64,000 bases of DNA from an uncultured Erysipelotrichaceae bacterium (lineage in GTDB: Bacteria; Bacillota_I; Bacilli_A; Erysipelotrichales; Erysipelotrichaceae), in assembly GCA_944325255.1 (NCBI GenBank), contig CALUZH010000012.1, forward strand, positions 21,146 to 85,145, written 5' to 3'. Numbering within the stretch: position 1 is the stretch's first letter; the number at the start of each line of letters is the position of its first letter. The position numbers and the translations under genes were made by a program. This document shows positions 19,223-28,887 of the stretch, one piece after another. The notes under the pieces are model-generated. The model saw only the letters and a program-made list of their open reading frames with translations. It was not told where the DNA came from and did no database searches.

Positions 19223-19882
19223 ATGAATATCCTGTTGATTGGTGCCCCGGGAACCGGTAAGGGCACAATGTCGGAATTGTTGGTCAAGAATTACGGCTTA
19301 GTGCATATTGCCACCGGGGACATTCTCCGGCAAAGCATTAAAGAGGGTACTGAGGTCGGTAAAAAAGCGCAAAGCTATATTGAAAAGGGCCTCTTAGTAC
19401 CGGATGAAGTAATTCATGATATCATTGTTGAACGGCTCAAGAAAGATGATGTCCAAAAAGGTTTCTTGATGGACGGTTATCCGCGCAATCTTGAGCAGGC
19501 TAAAGATTTCGATAAGATCTTAGAAGAAGTCGGTACCGATATTGACTTAGTTGTCCTTATGGAACTTGATGAAGCTATCTTGGCAGATCGGATCACCGGT
19601 CGAAGAATTTGTAAGGATTGCGGACAGATTTATCATGTCGTTAACAAACCGTCCAAAGTTGAAGGACAATGCGATAATTGCGGTGGCGAACTTTATACGC
19701 GCAAGGATGATACGCTTGCAAGCTTAAAGACAAGACTTGATGAATATCATCATGCCACCATGCCGATTATCGAATTCTATCAAAACAAAGGCCTTTTAAA
19801 GCATGTCAATGCCGCTTTAGGCAAGGATGAAGTTTATGCTGCGATCGTTAAACTCATGGAGGAGTCTAATGATCAGCATTAA
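19223..19882 (+). CDS. adk: Adenylate kinase, zinc type
   Basis: Interconverts ATP+AMP and 2 ADP. P-loop GAPGTGKGT near the N-terminus and DGYPRN are intact. The LID domain has four cysteines (CKDC and CDNC), the zinc-binding form of Gram-positive bacteria. The ATG at 19223 is chosen over an upstream one because the protein then begins MNILLIGAPG. It overlaps map by 14 nt. Confidence 0.97.
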   Translation: MNILLIGAPGTGKGTMSELLVKNYGLVHIATGDILRQSIKEGTEVGKKAQSYIEKGLLVPDEVIHDIIVERLKKDDVQKGFLMDGYPRNLEQAKDFDKILEEVGTDIDLVVLMELDEAILADRITGRRICKDCGQIYHVVNKPSKVEGQCDNCGGELYTRKDDTLASLKTRLDEYHHATMPIIEFYQNKGLLKHVNAALGKDEVYAAIVKLMEESNDQH

Positions 19883-20621
19883 ATCCCCGCGGGAAATCGA
19901 CTTGATGCGGAAAGCCGGAAGGATTGTGGCAGCTGTCCATAAGAAGATGCAAGAGGTGGTAAGACCGGGCATTTCGACTTTAGATCTTGACCGGATTGCC
20001 GAAGAGGTCATCCGCTCTTATGGGGCCACACCTTCATTTAAAGGCTACCAAGGTTTTCCTAATGCCATATGCACATCAATTAATGATACGCTGGTGCATG
20101 GCATCCCCGATCATACTGTCTTAAAAGACGGAGACATCATTTCTATTGATGTCGGGGCCTGCTATAAGGGTTATCATGGTGACAGTGCCTGGTCATATAT
20201 CGTAGGTAAGGTGGAAGATCCGAAAATTATCGATCTGATGAAAGTTACGGAAGAAGCCTTATATATCGGACTTGAACAGGTAAAGCCGGGTAATCGGGTT
20301 GGCGATATCGCCTATGCCATTGAAACCTATGTCGAAAGTCACGGTTACAGTACACCGATTGAATACACCGGACACGGTATCGGCCGTCATGTTCATGAAG
20401 ATCCGGCGGTACCGAATGTCGGCAAAGCTCATACTTTGGAAGTTCTTAAAAAGGGTATGTGCATTGCCGTTGAACCGATGGTATTTATGGGCAAGCCGCA
20501 TTGTTATACCTTGCCTGACGGTTGGGGCGTGAAGTCGAAAGACGGAAGTTTAGCCGCCCATTATGAACATACTGTTGCCATTACTGATGACGGTTATGAG
20601 ATAATGACAAAGGAGGATTAA
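19869..20621 (+). CDS. map: Methionine aminopeptidase, type I
   Basis: Removes the N-terminal Met from nascent proteins. The ATG at 19869 (GGAGG upstream, inside the adk end) gives MISIKSPREIDLMRKAG, the family start. Metal-ligand motifs are present: GACYKGYHGDSAW, the TGHGIGRHVHEDP histidines and the AVEPM glutamate. Length 250. Confidence 0.97.
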   Translation: MISIKSPREIDLMRKAGRIVAAVHKKMQEVVRPGISTLDLDRIAEEVIRSYGATPSFKGYQGFPNAICTSINDTLVHGIPDHTVLKDGDIISIDVGACYKGYHGDSAWSYIVGKVEDPKIIDLMKVTEEALYIGLEQVKPGNRVGDIAYAIETYVESHGYSTPIEYTGHGIGRHVHEDPAVPNVGKAHTLEVLKKGMCIAVEPMVFMGKPHCYTLPDGWGVKSKDGSLAAHYEHTVAITDDGYEIMTKED

Positions 20622-20624
20622 GCT

Positions 20625-20843
20625 TTGGGGAAACAAGATGTCATCGAAATCGAAGGTTTGGTAGTTGATACTTTGCCAAATGCACAATTTAAGGTAAAAT
20701 TAGAAAACGGACACGAAATATTAGCTCACGTTTCCGGTAAAATCCGTATGCACTACATCCGCATTTTACCGGGGGATCGCGTAACCGTTGAGATTTCACC
20801 TTACGACTTAACACGTGGGCGTATAACATTCAGACATAAGTAG
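20625..20843 (+). CDS. infA: Translation initiation factor IF-1
   Basis: A 72-residue OB-fold factor ([38 protein letters not shown]). The start is TTG at 20625, supported by AAAGGAGG 7 nt upstream and by family length. Order map-infA-rpmJ-rpsM is standard for Bacillota. Confidence 0.97.
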   Translation: MGKQDVIEIEGLVVDTLPNAQFKVKLENGHEILAHVSGKIRMHYIRILPGDRVTVEISPYDLTRGRITFRHK

Positions 20844-20862
20844 TCTAAATAGGAGGGAAAAG

Positions 20863-20976
20863 ATGAAAGTAAGACCATCTGTAAAACCAATCTGTGACAA
20901 ATGCCGCGTTATTAAACGCAAGGGTCGCGTTATGGTTATTTGTGAAAACCCTAAACACAAACAAAGACAAGGATAG
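20863..20976 (+). CDS. rpmJ: Large ribosomal subunit protein L36
   Basis: A 37-residue zinc-form L36 starting [16 protein letters not shown], with ligands C11, C14, C27 and H32. TAGGAGGG is 6 nt before the ATG. Confidence 0.97.
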   Translation: MKVRPSVKPICDKCRVIKRKGRVMVICENPKHKQRQG

Positions 20977-20995
20977 TAGGAGGGAAAGCTAAAAT

Positions 20996-21361
20996 ATGGC
21001 TCGTATTGCAGGTGTAGATATTCCTCGCGATAAACGCGTAGTAGTATCTTTAACTTATATTTATGGCGTCGGATTACCGACTGCACAAAAAATCTTAAAA
21101 GAAAACGGCATCAGCGAAGACATCCGGGTCAAAGATTTGACTGATGAACAAGTTAATGCCTTACGTAAGTCATTGGATGCTTACAAATTGGAAGGCGATT
21201 TACGTCGTGAAACCCAACTCAATATCAAACGGTTAATGGAAATTGCCTGCTACCGGGGTATGAGACACCGTAAAGGTTTACCGGTCCGCGGACAAAGAAC
21301 TAAGACTAATGCCCGCACCCGTAAGGGACCGCGTCGTACCGTCGCCAACAAGAAGAAGTAG
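20996..21361 (+). CDS. rpsM: Small ribosomal subunit protein S13
   Basis: A 121-residue S13 of the subunit head contacting L5 and the P-site t[26 protein letters not shown] begins the protein, and [25 protein letters not shown] closes it with a basic tail. Confidence 0.98.
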   Translation: MARIAGVDIPRDKRVVVSLTYIYGVGLPTAQKILKENGISEDIRVKDLTDEQVNALRKSLDAYKLEGDLRRETQLNIKRLMEIACYRGMRHRKGLPVRGQRTKTNARTRKGPRRTVANKKK

Positions 21362-21377
21362 GAGGTAAGTAAGACAA

Positions 21378-21767
21378 ATGGCTCAAGCTAAAGGAACACG
21401 TAAAAGACGTGTAAAGAAGAATGTTGCCAAGGGTGTAGCTCACATCCATTCAACATTCAATAATACCATCGTTACTATTACCGATGAAGCCGGTAATGTC
21501 ATCGCCTGGTCCAGTGCCGGTGCTCTTGGCTACAAGGGTTCCCGTAAGTCCACACCTTATGCAGCTCAACTTGTTTCGGAAGCTGCCGGTAAGACGGCCA
21601 TTGACCATGGTATGAAGACGGTCGAAGTTAATGTTAAAGGTCCGGGTCCGGGCCGTGAAGCTGCGGTCAGAGCTTTGCAAACTGCCGGTCTTGACATTAC
21701 GGCAATTAACGATGTAACACCAATTCCGCATAATGGATGCCGTCCGCCAAAGAAACCTAGAGGATAA
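21378..21767 (+). CDS. rpsK: Small ribosomal subunit protein S11
   Basis: A 129-residue S11 of the platform. [15 protein letters not shown] and the C-terminal [14 protein letters not shown] are family signatures. Confidence 0.98.
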   Translation: MAQAKGTRKRRVKKNVAKGVAHIHSTFNNTIVTITDEAGNVIAWSSAGALGYKGSRKSTPYAAQLVSEAAGKTAIDHGMKTVEVNVKGPGPGREAAVRALQTAGLDITAINDVTPIPHNGCRPPKKPRG

Positions 21768-21781
21768 TAAGGAGGATACCC

Positions 21782-22741
21782 ATGCAAAAATTTGAACGAC
21801 CAAAATTTACCGTTGAGCAATATGTGGAATCTGACAATTATGGAAAATTTGTCATCTCCCCTTTAGAGAGAGGTTTTGGTACGACATTGGGTAATGCCTT
21901 AAGAAGAGTAATGCTTTCATCCTTACCGGGTGGTGCGGTATACTCAATCAAGATTGATCAGATCTTCCATGAATTCTCTTCAATCAAAGGCGTTAAAGAA
22001 GATGTCACCATGATCATCCTCAATATCAAAAACTTGATTTTAAAGGTTGATGGCGATGAACCTTATACTTTACGCATCAGTGCTACAGGACCTTGTACCG
22101 TTACCGCTGCTGATATCCAGTTGCCAAGCGGTGTTGAGGTTTTGAATCCGGACCTTGTCATTGCTCATTTAGACAAGGGCGGAACGCTCGATATGGAGCT
22201 AAGAGCAAAAAGTGGTCGTGGATATGTAAGTGCCGATGAAAATAAACATTTATATCAAAATTCATCACAGGGGATTGGCACTATATATACCGATGCAATT
22301 TACACCCCGGTTACTAAAGCCAACTTTGAAGTTGAAGCTACACGGGTTGGCCAAAGCGCTAAATATGACTGCCTGACGATGGAAATTTGGACTGACGGTT
22401 CGATTACCCCGGATGAAGCAATTTCTATCGCTGCCAAGATTATTATTGATCATCTTGAACTTTTACGCGCCCTTAATGCCAAGGGTATGGATGAAGAAAG
22501 TCTGATCAAAGAAAAGACTGCCGAGATTGATCAAAAGACGGCCCATATGCCGGTTGAAGACTTAGACTTGACTGTTCGCAGCTACAATTGCTTAAAGCGG
22601 GCCGGCATTTCAACCGTTGAAGAGTTAACGCTCAAAACGGAAGAAGAAATGTCTAAAGTTCGTAACTTAGGCAAGAAGTCACTTAAAGAAGTGAAAGAAA
22701 AGCTCACCCAATTAGGTCTCAGCTTCAAACAATATGAGTAG
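21782..22741 (+). CDS. rpoA: RNA polymerase subunit alpha
   Basis: A 319-residue alpha subunit. The N-terminal assembly domain contains PLERGFGTTLGNALRRVMLSSLPG; the C-terminal domain (from about residue 245) contains the helix-hairpin-helix MPVEDLDLTVRSYNCLKRAGI that binds UP elements and activators. It overlaps nothing and is followed by rplQ. Confidence 0.98.
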   Translation: MQKFERPKFTVEQYVESDNYGKFVISPLERGFGTTLGNALRRVMLSSLPGGAVYSIKIDQIFHEFSSIKGVKEDVTMIILNIKNLILKVDGDEPYTLRISATGPCTVTAADIQLPSGVEVLNPDLVIAHLDKGGTLDMELRAKSGRGYVSADENKHLYQNSSQGIGTIYTDAIYTPVTKANFEVEATRVGQSAKYDCLTMEIWTDGSITPDEAISIAAKIIIDHLELLRALNAKGMDEESLIKEKTAEIDQKTAHMPVEDLDLTVRSYNCLKRAGISTVEELTLKTEEEMSKVRNLGKKSLKEVKEKLTQLGLSFKQYE

Positions 22742-22756
22742 TAAGGAGAAAAGAGA

Positions 22757-23113
22757 ATGCATAATCGTAAATTAGGTGTTACTGCCGACCATAGAAAAGC
22801 ATTACTTAGAAACTTATCGACCGATGTCATTTTAAAAGGTAAGATCGAAACTACTGAAATGCGTGCTAAAGAAGTACAATCAGTAGTTGAAAAACTTATC
22901 ACTATTGCCAAGGAAGATAATCTAAGTGCCAGAAGATTGGCTGCCGCATATGTTCGCAATGTCCAAAATGCCGAAGGTAAAACTGCTTTACAAGTTCTTT
23001 TCGGTGAACTTGGACCTAAATACAAGGACCGCAAAGGCGGATATACCCGGGTTACCAAATTAGGTTTCCGTCGTGGTGATAACGCTCCGCTGGCATCAAT
23101 CGAATTAATCTAA
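22757..23113 (+). CDS. rplQ: Large ribosomal subunit protein L17
   Basis: A 118-residue L17 with [17 protein letters not shown] at the N-terminus and [23 protein letters not shown] at the C-terminus. Last gene of the ribosomal cluster, directly followed by a terminator. Confidence 0.98.
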   Translation: MHNRKLGVTADHRKALLRNLSTDVILKGKIETTEMRAKEVQSVVEKLITIAKEDNLSARRLAAAYVRNVQNAEGKTALQVLFGELGPKYKDRKGGYTRVTKLGFRRGDNAPLASIELI

Positions 23114-23117
23114 AGTG

Positions 23118-23146
23118 AAAGGAGACCTCTTTGAGGCCTCCTTTTT
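23118..23146 (+). terminator. Terminator of the ribosomal cluster
   Basis: AAAGGAG and CCTC pair with GAGG and CTCC plus TTT, with one internal mismatch, and are followed by a T run. It lies right after rplQ. Confidence 0.85.
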
Positions 23147-23157
23147 AAAAGCTTAAG

Positions 23158-23182
23158 TTAAAAAGGCTCATATTGAGCCTTT
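23158..23182 (-). terminator. Terminator of the darA gene
   Basis: AAAGGCTCA (23162-23170) pairs with TGAGCCTTT (23174-23182) around a 3-nt loop; the reverse strand continues into TTTT. It lies 10 nt beyond the darA stop. Confidence 0.75.
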
Positions 23183-23191
23183 AATGATGAA

Positions 23192-23515
23192 CTAAAGTTT
23201 ATAGAATTCTTCAACGTTGAGGACAAAGATGGTCGCACCGCCAACCTGTACCTCAACCGGGAATGAGGCAAAGCGGCCGATATCATAAGCTGCTGTTGAA
23301 GGAACAATTTCGGTTCTTCTTTTAGATTCACTGCCGATAATCTCAATGGCACGTTTTACTTTTTTATCTTCCGTACCGATGATAAGGGTAGTATTGCCGG
23401 CTCTTAAGAAACCGCCGGTTGTGGCCAAACGGGTAACTTGGTAATTTTCCTTGTTTAAAGCGGTAGATACCGAACTGCTGTCATCATTGGATACGATTGC
23501 TAGGATTAATTTCAT
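23192..23515 (-). CDS. darA: Cyclic di-AMP receptor, PII-like
   Basis: A 107-residue PII-like protein (DUF970, called DarA, PstA or YaaQ). MKLILAIVSNDDSSSVSTALNKENYQVTRLATTGGFLRAGNTT is split in the family pattern: a beta strand, a helix and then the TGGFLRxGN motif that contacts c-di-AMP. Its regulatory target is unknown. In many Bacillota it lies between tmk and holB; here it has moved to the end of the ribosomal cluster on the other strand, while tmk and holB are adjacent at 33236-34827. Confidence 0.92.
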   Translation of the reverse strand: MKLILAIVSNDDSSSVSTALNKENYQVTRLATTGGFLRAGNTTLIIGTEDKKVKRAIEIIGSESKRRTEIVPSTAAYDIGRFASFPVEVQVGGATIFVLNVEEFYKL

Positions 23516-23576
23516 AATATCACTTCCTTTCCTTCAGTATAGCATATTTGCCTTCTTTCAAGTAGACAATTTAGAG

Positions 23577-23582
23577 TATAAT
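23577..23582 (+). promoter_or_regulatory. TATAAT -10 box six bases before the yitT-like ATG
   Basis: A perfect TATAAT ends exactly 6 nt before the ATG at 23589, with no ribosome-binding site between. With normal -10 to +1 spacing the first transcribed base would be the A of ATG. Confidence 0.5.
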
Positions 23583-23588
23583 TATTTT

Positions 23589-24434
23589 ATGAGCAGATGG
23601 TTTAAAGAACTTTTAATTATTATGATTGGCAACTTTATCTTAGCTGTAAGTGTCGTTGCCTTTATTTTACCTAATGATATCTTGTCCGGCGGCGTAGCCG
23701 GTGTAGCGGTCTTACTTGGACCGTTTTTAGCGCTTGATCAAAGTCTTTTGATAACGATTATCAATACCTGTTTATTTATTGTCGGTTTAATATTTTTGGG
23801 CAAGCATTTTGCTTTTACTACTTTGATCAGTACGATAACTTATCCTTTTTTTATTATGATTTTGCCGCTCTTTCTTTCGGACTTTCATCTTGATCCGATA
23901 TTGGCAGCGATTTATGCCGGTTTGCTTGGCGGCATCGGTATCGGTTTAGTAGTAAGACAGGGTGCTTCTACGGGCGGTATGGATATTCCCCCGCTTATTG
24001 CCCATAAATATCTGCATGCCGATCTTTCCAAATGTGTTATGATAACCGACGGCATAACGGTTTTATTAGGACTGTGGATCTATGGTGTCGAAGCTGTATT
24101 GATCGGTTTAATATCGGTTTATGTTACCGGCAAGGCCATTTCCTTTATTATTACTTTCGGAGCTTCTAAGGCTAAAAGTATTGAAATCATTTCCGATTAT
24201 AATGATGCGATATCTTCCGATATTCAAAGCGAGATGAATCGGGGCACAACCTTGCTTATGGCCGAAGGGGGATATACCCGCAAGAAACGTCCGGTTTTAA
24301 TGGTTATCGTTACGGAAAAAGAATATCATACGGTAATGAATATTATTGAAAGATATGACAAAGAAGCTTTCTTGATTGTGAAAGATGTTCAAGAGGTCCA
24401 TGGAGAAGGCTTTTCTTTTGAAGCAAGAATCTAG
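23589..24434 (+). CDS. YitT family membrane protein (DUF2179)
   Basis: A 281-residue protein. The N-terminal half has five or six membrane helices (SGGVAGVAVLLG, GGIGIGLVVRQGASTGGMDI are family motifs). The C-terminal cytoplasmic DUF2179 domain includes MNRGTTLLMAEGGYTRKKRPVL, with the GxYTxKxK pattern. The molecular function of YitT proteins is unknown. The ATG at 23589 is the best start, because the helix-forming N-terminus begins there and upstream residues match nothing. No Shine-Dalgarno is visible, so it may be translated from a leaderless mRNA. Confidence 0.88.
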   Translation: MSRWFKELLIIMIGNFILAVSVVAFILPNDILSGGVAGVAVLLGPFLALDQSLLITIINTCLFIVGLIFLGKHFAFTTLISTITYPFFIMILPLFLSDFHLDPILAAIYAGLLGGIGIGLVVRQGASTGGMDIPPLIAHKYLHADLSKCVMITDGITVLLGLWIYGVEAVLIGLISVYVTGKAISFIITFGASKAKSIEIISDYNDAISSDIQSEMNRGTTLLMAEGGYTRKKRPVLMVIVTEKEYHTVMNIIERYDKEAFLIVKDVQEVHGEGFSFEARI

Positions 24435-24441
24435 GCTCCTA

Positions 24442-24450
24442 TGATATAAT
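24442..24450 (+). promoter_or_regulatory. Extended -10 promoter of ftsE
   Basis: TGATATAAT (extended -10, TGn plus TATAAT) lies 16 nt before the ftsE start, with GAAGGTG as ribosome site between them. Confidence 0.55.
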
Positions 24451-24466
24451 TGTTGAAGGTGATAGA

Positions 24467-25144
24467 ATGATAAGCATTAAAAATGTTTCCAAAACATATC
24501 ATAATGGTACCCATGCCTTATATGATATTAATTTAGAGATACAAGATAGTGAATTTGTATATATTGTCGGACCAACCGGCAGCGGCAAATCGACACTCAT
24601 TAAGTTATTGGATGGTGAGGAGATACCTTCAAAGGGTGAAGTCATTGTCCAGGGTATTGATGTCGGCAAGCTTAAACATTCCAAGGTTCCTTTATATCGG
24701 CGCAATATCGGCGTGGTCTTTCAGGATTATCGGCTATTGCCGCGCAAGACGGCCTTTGAAAATGTTGCCTATGCCCTTGAGGTGGTCGATGCCCCAAAAG
24801 ATGAATTGCGGAAAAGAGTCAGAGAAGTACTTAAGCTTGTCGATATTTCCGATAAGTCCAATGCCTTTCCTTCTGAGCTTTCCGGTGGCCAGCAACAGCG
24901 GGTAGCTATTGCCCGGGCTATTGCCAATAGACCGAAAATCTTAATAGCCGATGAACCTACCGGTAACCTTGATCCGAAAAAAAGTGATGAAATTATTCGC
25001 CTTTTGGAAAAAATTAACCGCGAGGAAAAGACGACCATCTTAATTGTTACCCATGATATTGAAATTGTTCGCCACCATCCAAAACGGATGATCGCCATCG
25101 ACAACGGTCATGTGGTGGCTGATTTAGCCGAGGGAGGAAATTAA
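24467..25144 (+). CDS. ftsE: Cell division ATP-binding protein FtsE
   Basis: ATPase of the FtsEX complex that controls septal peptidoglycan hydrolases. Walker [10 protein letters not shown], signature LSGGQQQR, Walker [10 protein letters not shown]; 225 residues. One nt before ftsX. Confidence 0.97.
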   Translation: MISIKNVSKTYHNGTHALYDINLEIQDSEFVYIVGPTGSGKSTLIKLLDGEEIPSKGEVIVQGIDVGKLKHSKVPLYRRNIGVVFQDYRLLPRKTAFENVAYALEVVDAPKDELRKRVREVLKLVDISDKSNAFPSELSGGQQQRVAIARAIANRPKILIADEPTGNLDPKKSDEIIRLLEKINREEKTTILIVTHDIEIVRHHPKRMIAIDNGHVVADLAEGGN

Positions 25145-25145
25145 T

Positions 25146-26045
25146 ATGTTCCATCGTTTTTTTCGCCATATCAAAGAAGGCTTTATCGGTGTCGGAAGAC
25201 ACTTTGGTATGGCTATATCTTCGGCCAGTGCCGTTATGATAACCTTGGTGCTTATTGCGGTATTTGTTATCCTTACTTGGAATATTCAAACAGTTACCAG
25301 TACAATTGAATCTTCTATCAGCATCGTGGCTTCTATTGATTATGAAGCGGAAAGTGAAAGCAGCCGTTCGAATATTGAAACCGCCATTAAGGCGATACCG
25401 GGTATTGATACGGTAGAATTCCGGGATAAAGATGAGGAATTCACTTATTATGCCGAGATGCAAGGTGAAGAAGAAAGAGATTTTTATGAACAGTATCGCA
25501 GTTCCAATCCCTTCCATGATGTTTTTTTAGTAAGTGTTGAAGATGGCTTGGATATCCAGGAAATTACTTCACAAATCGCTACCATAAATGGGGTTTATGG
25601 GGTATATGATGGCGGTACAAACACCTATACCTTGGTTTCCCTTTTTGCCAATATTCGGATATTTGGCGGGGCCTTAGTTATTGCCCTTTGCCTTTTGGCG
25701 ACCTATCTTGTTTATAATACCATCAAGATTACGATTGCCTCCAGAAAAGATGAGATTTGGATCATGCGCAATGTCGGAGCTAAAAACGGCTATATCCGGG
25801 CACCTTTTTTGGTTGAGGGCGTTATTATCGGCGGTTTGGGATCCTTGATTCCGATAATTTTGACCATCGTTTTATATTATCTTATGTATGATAACTTGGG
25901 TGGCTCATTATTCGGAGCCTTTACCTTGGTTGAACCCTTCCCCTTTATTCTCTATGTGGCTTTAGGCCTTTTTGTAACCGGGATTGGGGTTGGCTTTATC
26001 GGTTCATATATCAGTGTTTGTAAGTATTTGAGGTTGAGACGATGA
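25146..26045 (+). CDS. ftsX: Cell division protein FtsX
   Basis: Permease-like partner of FtsE, 299 residues. One membrane helix near residues 20-45, a large extracellular loop (to about residue 170) that engages hydrolase coiled coils, then three more helices. The reading frame overlaps the next gene by 4 nt, tying FtsEX to the M23 hydrolase it presumably activates. Confidence 0.95.
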   Translation: MFHRFFRHIKEGFIGVGRHFGMAISSASAVMITLVLIAVFVILTWNIQTVTSTIESSISIVASIDYEAESESSRSNIETAIKAIPGIDTVEFRDKDEEFTYYAEMQGEEERDFYEQYRSSNPFHDVFLVSVEDGLDIQEITSQIATINGVYGVYDGGTNTYTLVSLFANIRIFGGALVIALCLLATYLVYNTIKITIASRKDEIWIMRNVGAKNGYIRAPFLVEGVIIGGLGSLIPIILTIVLYYLMYDNLGGSLFGAFTLVEPFPFILYVALGLFVTGIGVGFIGSYISVCKYLRLRR

Positions 26046-27385
26046 AGAAAAAGCTTTTATTGAGCCTTTGGGCTATAAGTTTTTTACTTCTTCCTAAAAC
26101 CCTCTTAGCTGAAGATTATAGCGATGAGGAATATTGGGAAGCTCATTGTGAAGGCAATCAATCTGCCGAATGTGATGCCTATAGGGCCTATCTTTTAGAA
26201 GAAAACCGCAATACTATCAATGAACTTGAAGATGCCTTGGCTAATCTTGAAGAAGAATTCGATAATGCGGTAGCTGTAGCCAATGAGGCTAAGGCGGAAA
26301 TTGATATTCTGGAAGCGGAAATCGCTACCTTAAATGGTGAAATATCAAAGCTGGAAGAAAAAATCGCTGTTTTGGAAGAAGATATTGCCGAAAATGAGGT
26401 TTTGGTAGAAGAATTAAATCAACGGGTATTAACGCGAATGCGGGAAGCCCAGGCAAGCATGCACTTTAATCCTTATTTGGATTTTCTCTTGGGTTCGACC
26501 AGCTTTGATGATTTAATGCGACGCAGTTATGGCGTGGAAGCCATTGTTTCTAAAGATGAAGAAGACCGTGATGAATTAATTGAAACCATCACTAAGCTTG
26601 ATGCCGATAAAAAAGAGCTGGATGACAGTAAAGCTGAGCTTGACAGTAAAAGACAAACGCTTTTAGAAAGCCAAGCCTACTATTATGAAATGGAAGAAAC
26701 TTATTTAGCCATTGCCGATGAGATCGAAGCTGAAATCATCGATAAGCAAAATGAGTTGGACAGTGTAAGACAAAACTATTCGGATATTTTGAGCCAGATC
26801 GGGGATATCTCCGGCATTCCATCATCAGCCGGTTTATTATCGCCGGCTCCGGGCGCCAGTATCAATGAGGGTACCTGGTATTATAATAGCGGTGGTGTTC
26901 ACTTAGGTGTTGACTATGGCTTAGGCATGGGTGCTAGTCTCTATGCTCCGGCCAATGGGGTGGTCATCTTGTCGGCTGACGGTTGTCCGAGCACCGGCTA
27001 TTTAGGTGATGGTTGCGGCGCTAATATCGGCGGGGTTTATGCCGGCGGTAATCAGGTTATTATGATTGTTTCGGCTCAAGATCGGGTCTATGGGGTATCC
27101 TTTTTCCATTTGCAGCAGGGTTCGCCTACCGGTACCGGCACCATTGCCGAAGGTGATTATGTCGGAAGAGTCGGAAGTAGCGGTAATTCTACGGGTCCGC
27201 ATTGTCATATCGAACTTTATTATTTAGGTGAAGGCGATATGGCCGATATTCAAAATGATTATCTTTTGCGGGACTATACCCTGGGCTTTAATTGCGGTTG
27301 GGGTTATGCCGGTCTTGACCGCTTATGTGAAAACGGGGTCGGAGCACCTTGTCGGCTTCGTCCGGAACTTTATTTCGGTACATAA
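26042..27385 (+). CDS. FtsEX-linked murein hydrolase, coiled coil plus M23 peptidase
   Basis: A 447-residue secreted protein. Signal peptide (residues 1-24, ending LLAED), a long coiled coil from about 50 to 250 broken by a hinge at MHFNPYLDFLLGSTSFDDL, then an M23 LytM peptidase domain. Zinc ligands are visible in HLGVDYG and PHCHIELY (HxH). An EnvC/PcsB-like architecture: the coiled coil docks on FtsX and the peptidase cuts cross-links during division. The C-terminal segment beyond the M23 core is cysteine-containing (ADGCPSTG, FNCGWG, DRLCENG) and may hold disulphides. Confidence 0.92.
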   Translation: MKKKLLLSLWAISFLLLPKTLLAEDYSDEEYWEAHCEGNQSAECDAYRAYLLEENRNTINELEDALANLEEEFDNAVAVANEAKAEIDILEAEIATLNGEISKLEEKIAVLEEDIAENEVLVEELNQRVLTRMREAQASMHFNPYLDFLLGSTSFDDLMRRSYGVEAIVSKDEEDRDELIETITKLDADKKELDDSKAELDSKRQTLLESQAYYYEMEETYLAIADEIEAEIIDKQNELDSVRQNYSDILSQIGDISGIPSSAGLLSPAPGASINEGTWYYNSGGVHLGVDYGLGMGASLYAPANGVVILSADGCPSTGYLGDGCGANIGGVYAGGNQVIMIVSAQDRVYGVSFFHLQQGSPTGTGTIAEGDYVGRVGSSGNSTGPHCHIELYYLGEGDMADIQNDYLLRDYTLGFNCGWGYAGLDRLCENGVGAPCRLRPELYFGT

Positions 27386-27399
27386 GAAAAGGAGCAGGG

Positions 27400-28887
27400 A
27401 TGGAAGAAGAAAAAGTTATATTTAAATTAAAAAAACAACCCTTATCCAGTGAAATAAAAGAACGCCAAGAAAAAAATCGCCGTTTCATGATAATGGCGAT
27501 TTTATGCCTTTGTTTTTTGGTTTTGGGCTTACTTGTAGGTATAGCTATAAGCAATAGTCAAGATGTTGAAGAAAGTGTTGATGTTGATTATGCCAAATGG
27601 AAAAGTATCCGTAATTTAATGGATAATTATTGGCTATATGGTAATGAATATGAGGATCTTGACGGGGAATTAAGTGATCGGGCATATTATGGGATGACAA
27701 CTTTCCTTGAAGATCCTTATACTTCCTATATGTCGGAAGAAGACTATATGGCCTTTGCCGATGATATTAATATGAGTTTTGTCGGTTTGGGCATCAATTA
27801 TGAGCAACATGATGGGGTATCCACGGTAGTGAGAGTCTTTAAGGATTCTCCGGCTGAATTGGCCGGAATGCTTCCGGGCGATATCATCAGAAAGATTGAT
27901 GGCGTGGATATCTATGGTTTTACGACCGATGAAGTTGAAGATTTAGCCCTAGGCGAAGAGGGCAGTATGGTCGATGTGGAAGTTGAAAGAAATGGCGAAC
28001 TTATTAACTTAAGAGTCATCAGATCCAGTATTGATAATACGGTTTATGCCTATGCCGAAAATGATTATGTCGTTTTGGAAATCAACAGTTTTGGCGATAA
28101 TACTTATAATGAATGTATTCATTATCTAGATGAATATCAAGATTATTCATCCCTGATTATTGATTTGCGAAGTAATGGCGGCGGTTATCAAAATGCGGTT
28201 CAGGATGTAGCGACCTTATTTTTGGGACGGGATGTTTTGGTCATGTTGCAGGAATTCAAGGACGGTCATCAGGAGGAATATTATACTACCGGTTCGGTAT
28301 ATTATGATAATTTTGAAGAAATTGTCATTTTGGTTGACGGCAATACAGCTTCGGCTGCGGAAGTATTGACTATCGCCCTTAAGGAGCAGCATCCCAATAC
28401 AACTATCATCGGTACCCCGACATATGGCAAGGGGGTTGTTCAGTCAACTTATTTCTTGGCTGATATGTCGGCCCTAAAGATTACTTCTTCCAAATGGCTT
28501 TCACCAAGCGGCCAGTGGATTGATGGAGAAGGCATCGCTCCGGATATAGAAGTTTACTTGGATGATGTCCTTTATGACAGTTATGGAATGATGGAAGAAG
28601 ATGAAGTTTATGCCTATGATTCTGTATCGGCATATACTAAATTTGCCCAAGATGCCTTACGCTTTTTAGATTATGACGTTAAACGCAACGACGGCTATTT
28701 CGATAGTACGATGCAAGAAGCACTTGCTTTATATCAAAGCACCAAGGGCCTTGAGGTAAGTGGCGAGCTTGATTATCATACATATAATAGTTTGGTATCA
28801 TCGGTGATTTATGAATGGGCCAATAATCCGGAAAAAGATGTACAAATGCTGGCGGCGATAGCCCATATTGAGGATGAAAATGTTTAA
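27400..28887 (+). CDS. S41 C-terminal processing peptidase
   Basis: A 495-residue CtpA/CtpB-type protease anchored by one N-terminal membrane helix (about residues 27-48). A PDZ domain (about 115-195) precedes the S41 core with the catalytic Ser in [10 protein letters not shown] and Lys in [10 protein letters not shown]. The C-terminus (from about 420) is a peptidoglycan-binding domain ([20 protein letters not shown]). The start at 27400 has GGAGCAGG upstream. It follows the M23 hydrolase by 14 nt; a role in processing or degrading envelope hydrolases is plausible. Confidence 0.94.
   Translation: MEEEKVIFKLKKQPLSSEIKERQEKNRRFMIMAILCLCFLVLGLLVGIAISNSQDVEESVDVDYAKWKSIRNLMDNYWLYGNEYEDLDGELSDRAYYGMTTFLEDPYTSYMSEEDYMAFADDINMSFVGLGINYEQHDGVSTVVRVFKDSPAELAGMLPGDIIRKIDGVDIYGFTTDEVEDLALGEEGSMVDVEVERNGELINLRVIRSSIDNTVYAYAENDYVVLEINSFGDNTYNECIHYLDEYQDYSSLIIDLRSNGGGYQNAVQDVATLFLGRDVLVMLQEFKDGHQEEYYTTGSVYYDNFEEIVILVDGNTASAAEVLTIALKEQHPNTTIIGTPTYGKGVVQSTYFLADMSALKITSSKWLSPSGQWIDGEGIAPDIEVYLDDVLYDSYGMMEEDEVYAYDSVSAYTKFAQDALRFLDYDVKRNDGYFDSTMQEALALYQSTKGLEVSGELDYHTYNSLVSSVIYEWANNPEKDVQMLAAIAHIEDENV

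Noticed and set aside
23451..23588. Upstream extension of the yitT-like protein
   Set aside because: It would overlap the darA start and promoter region and adds residues that do not fit the family.
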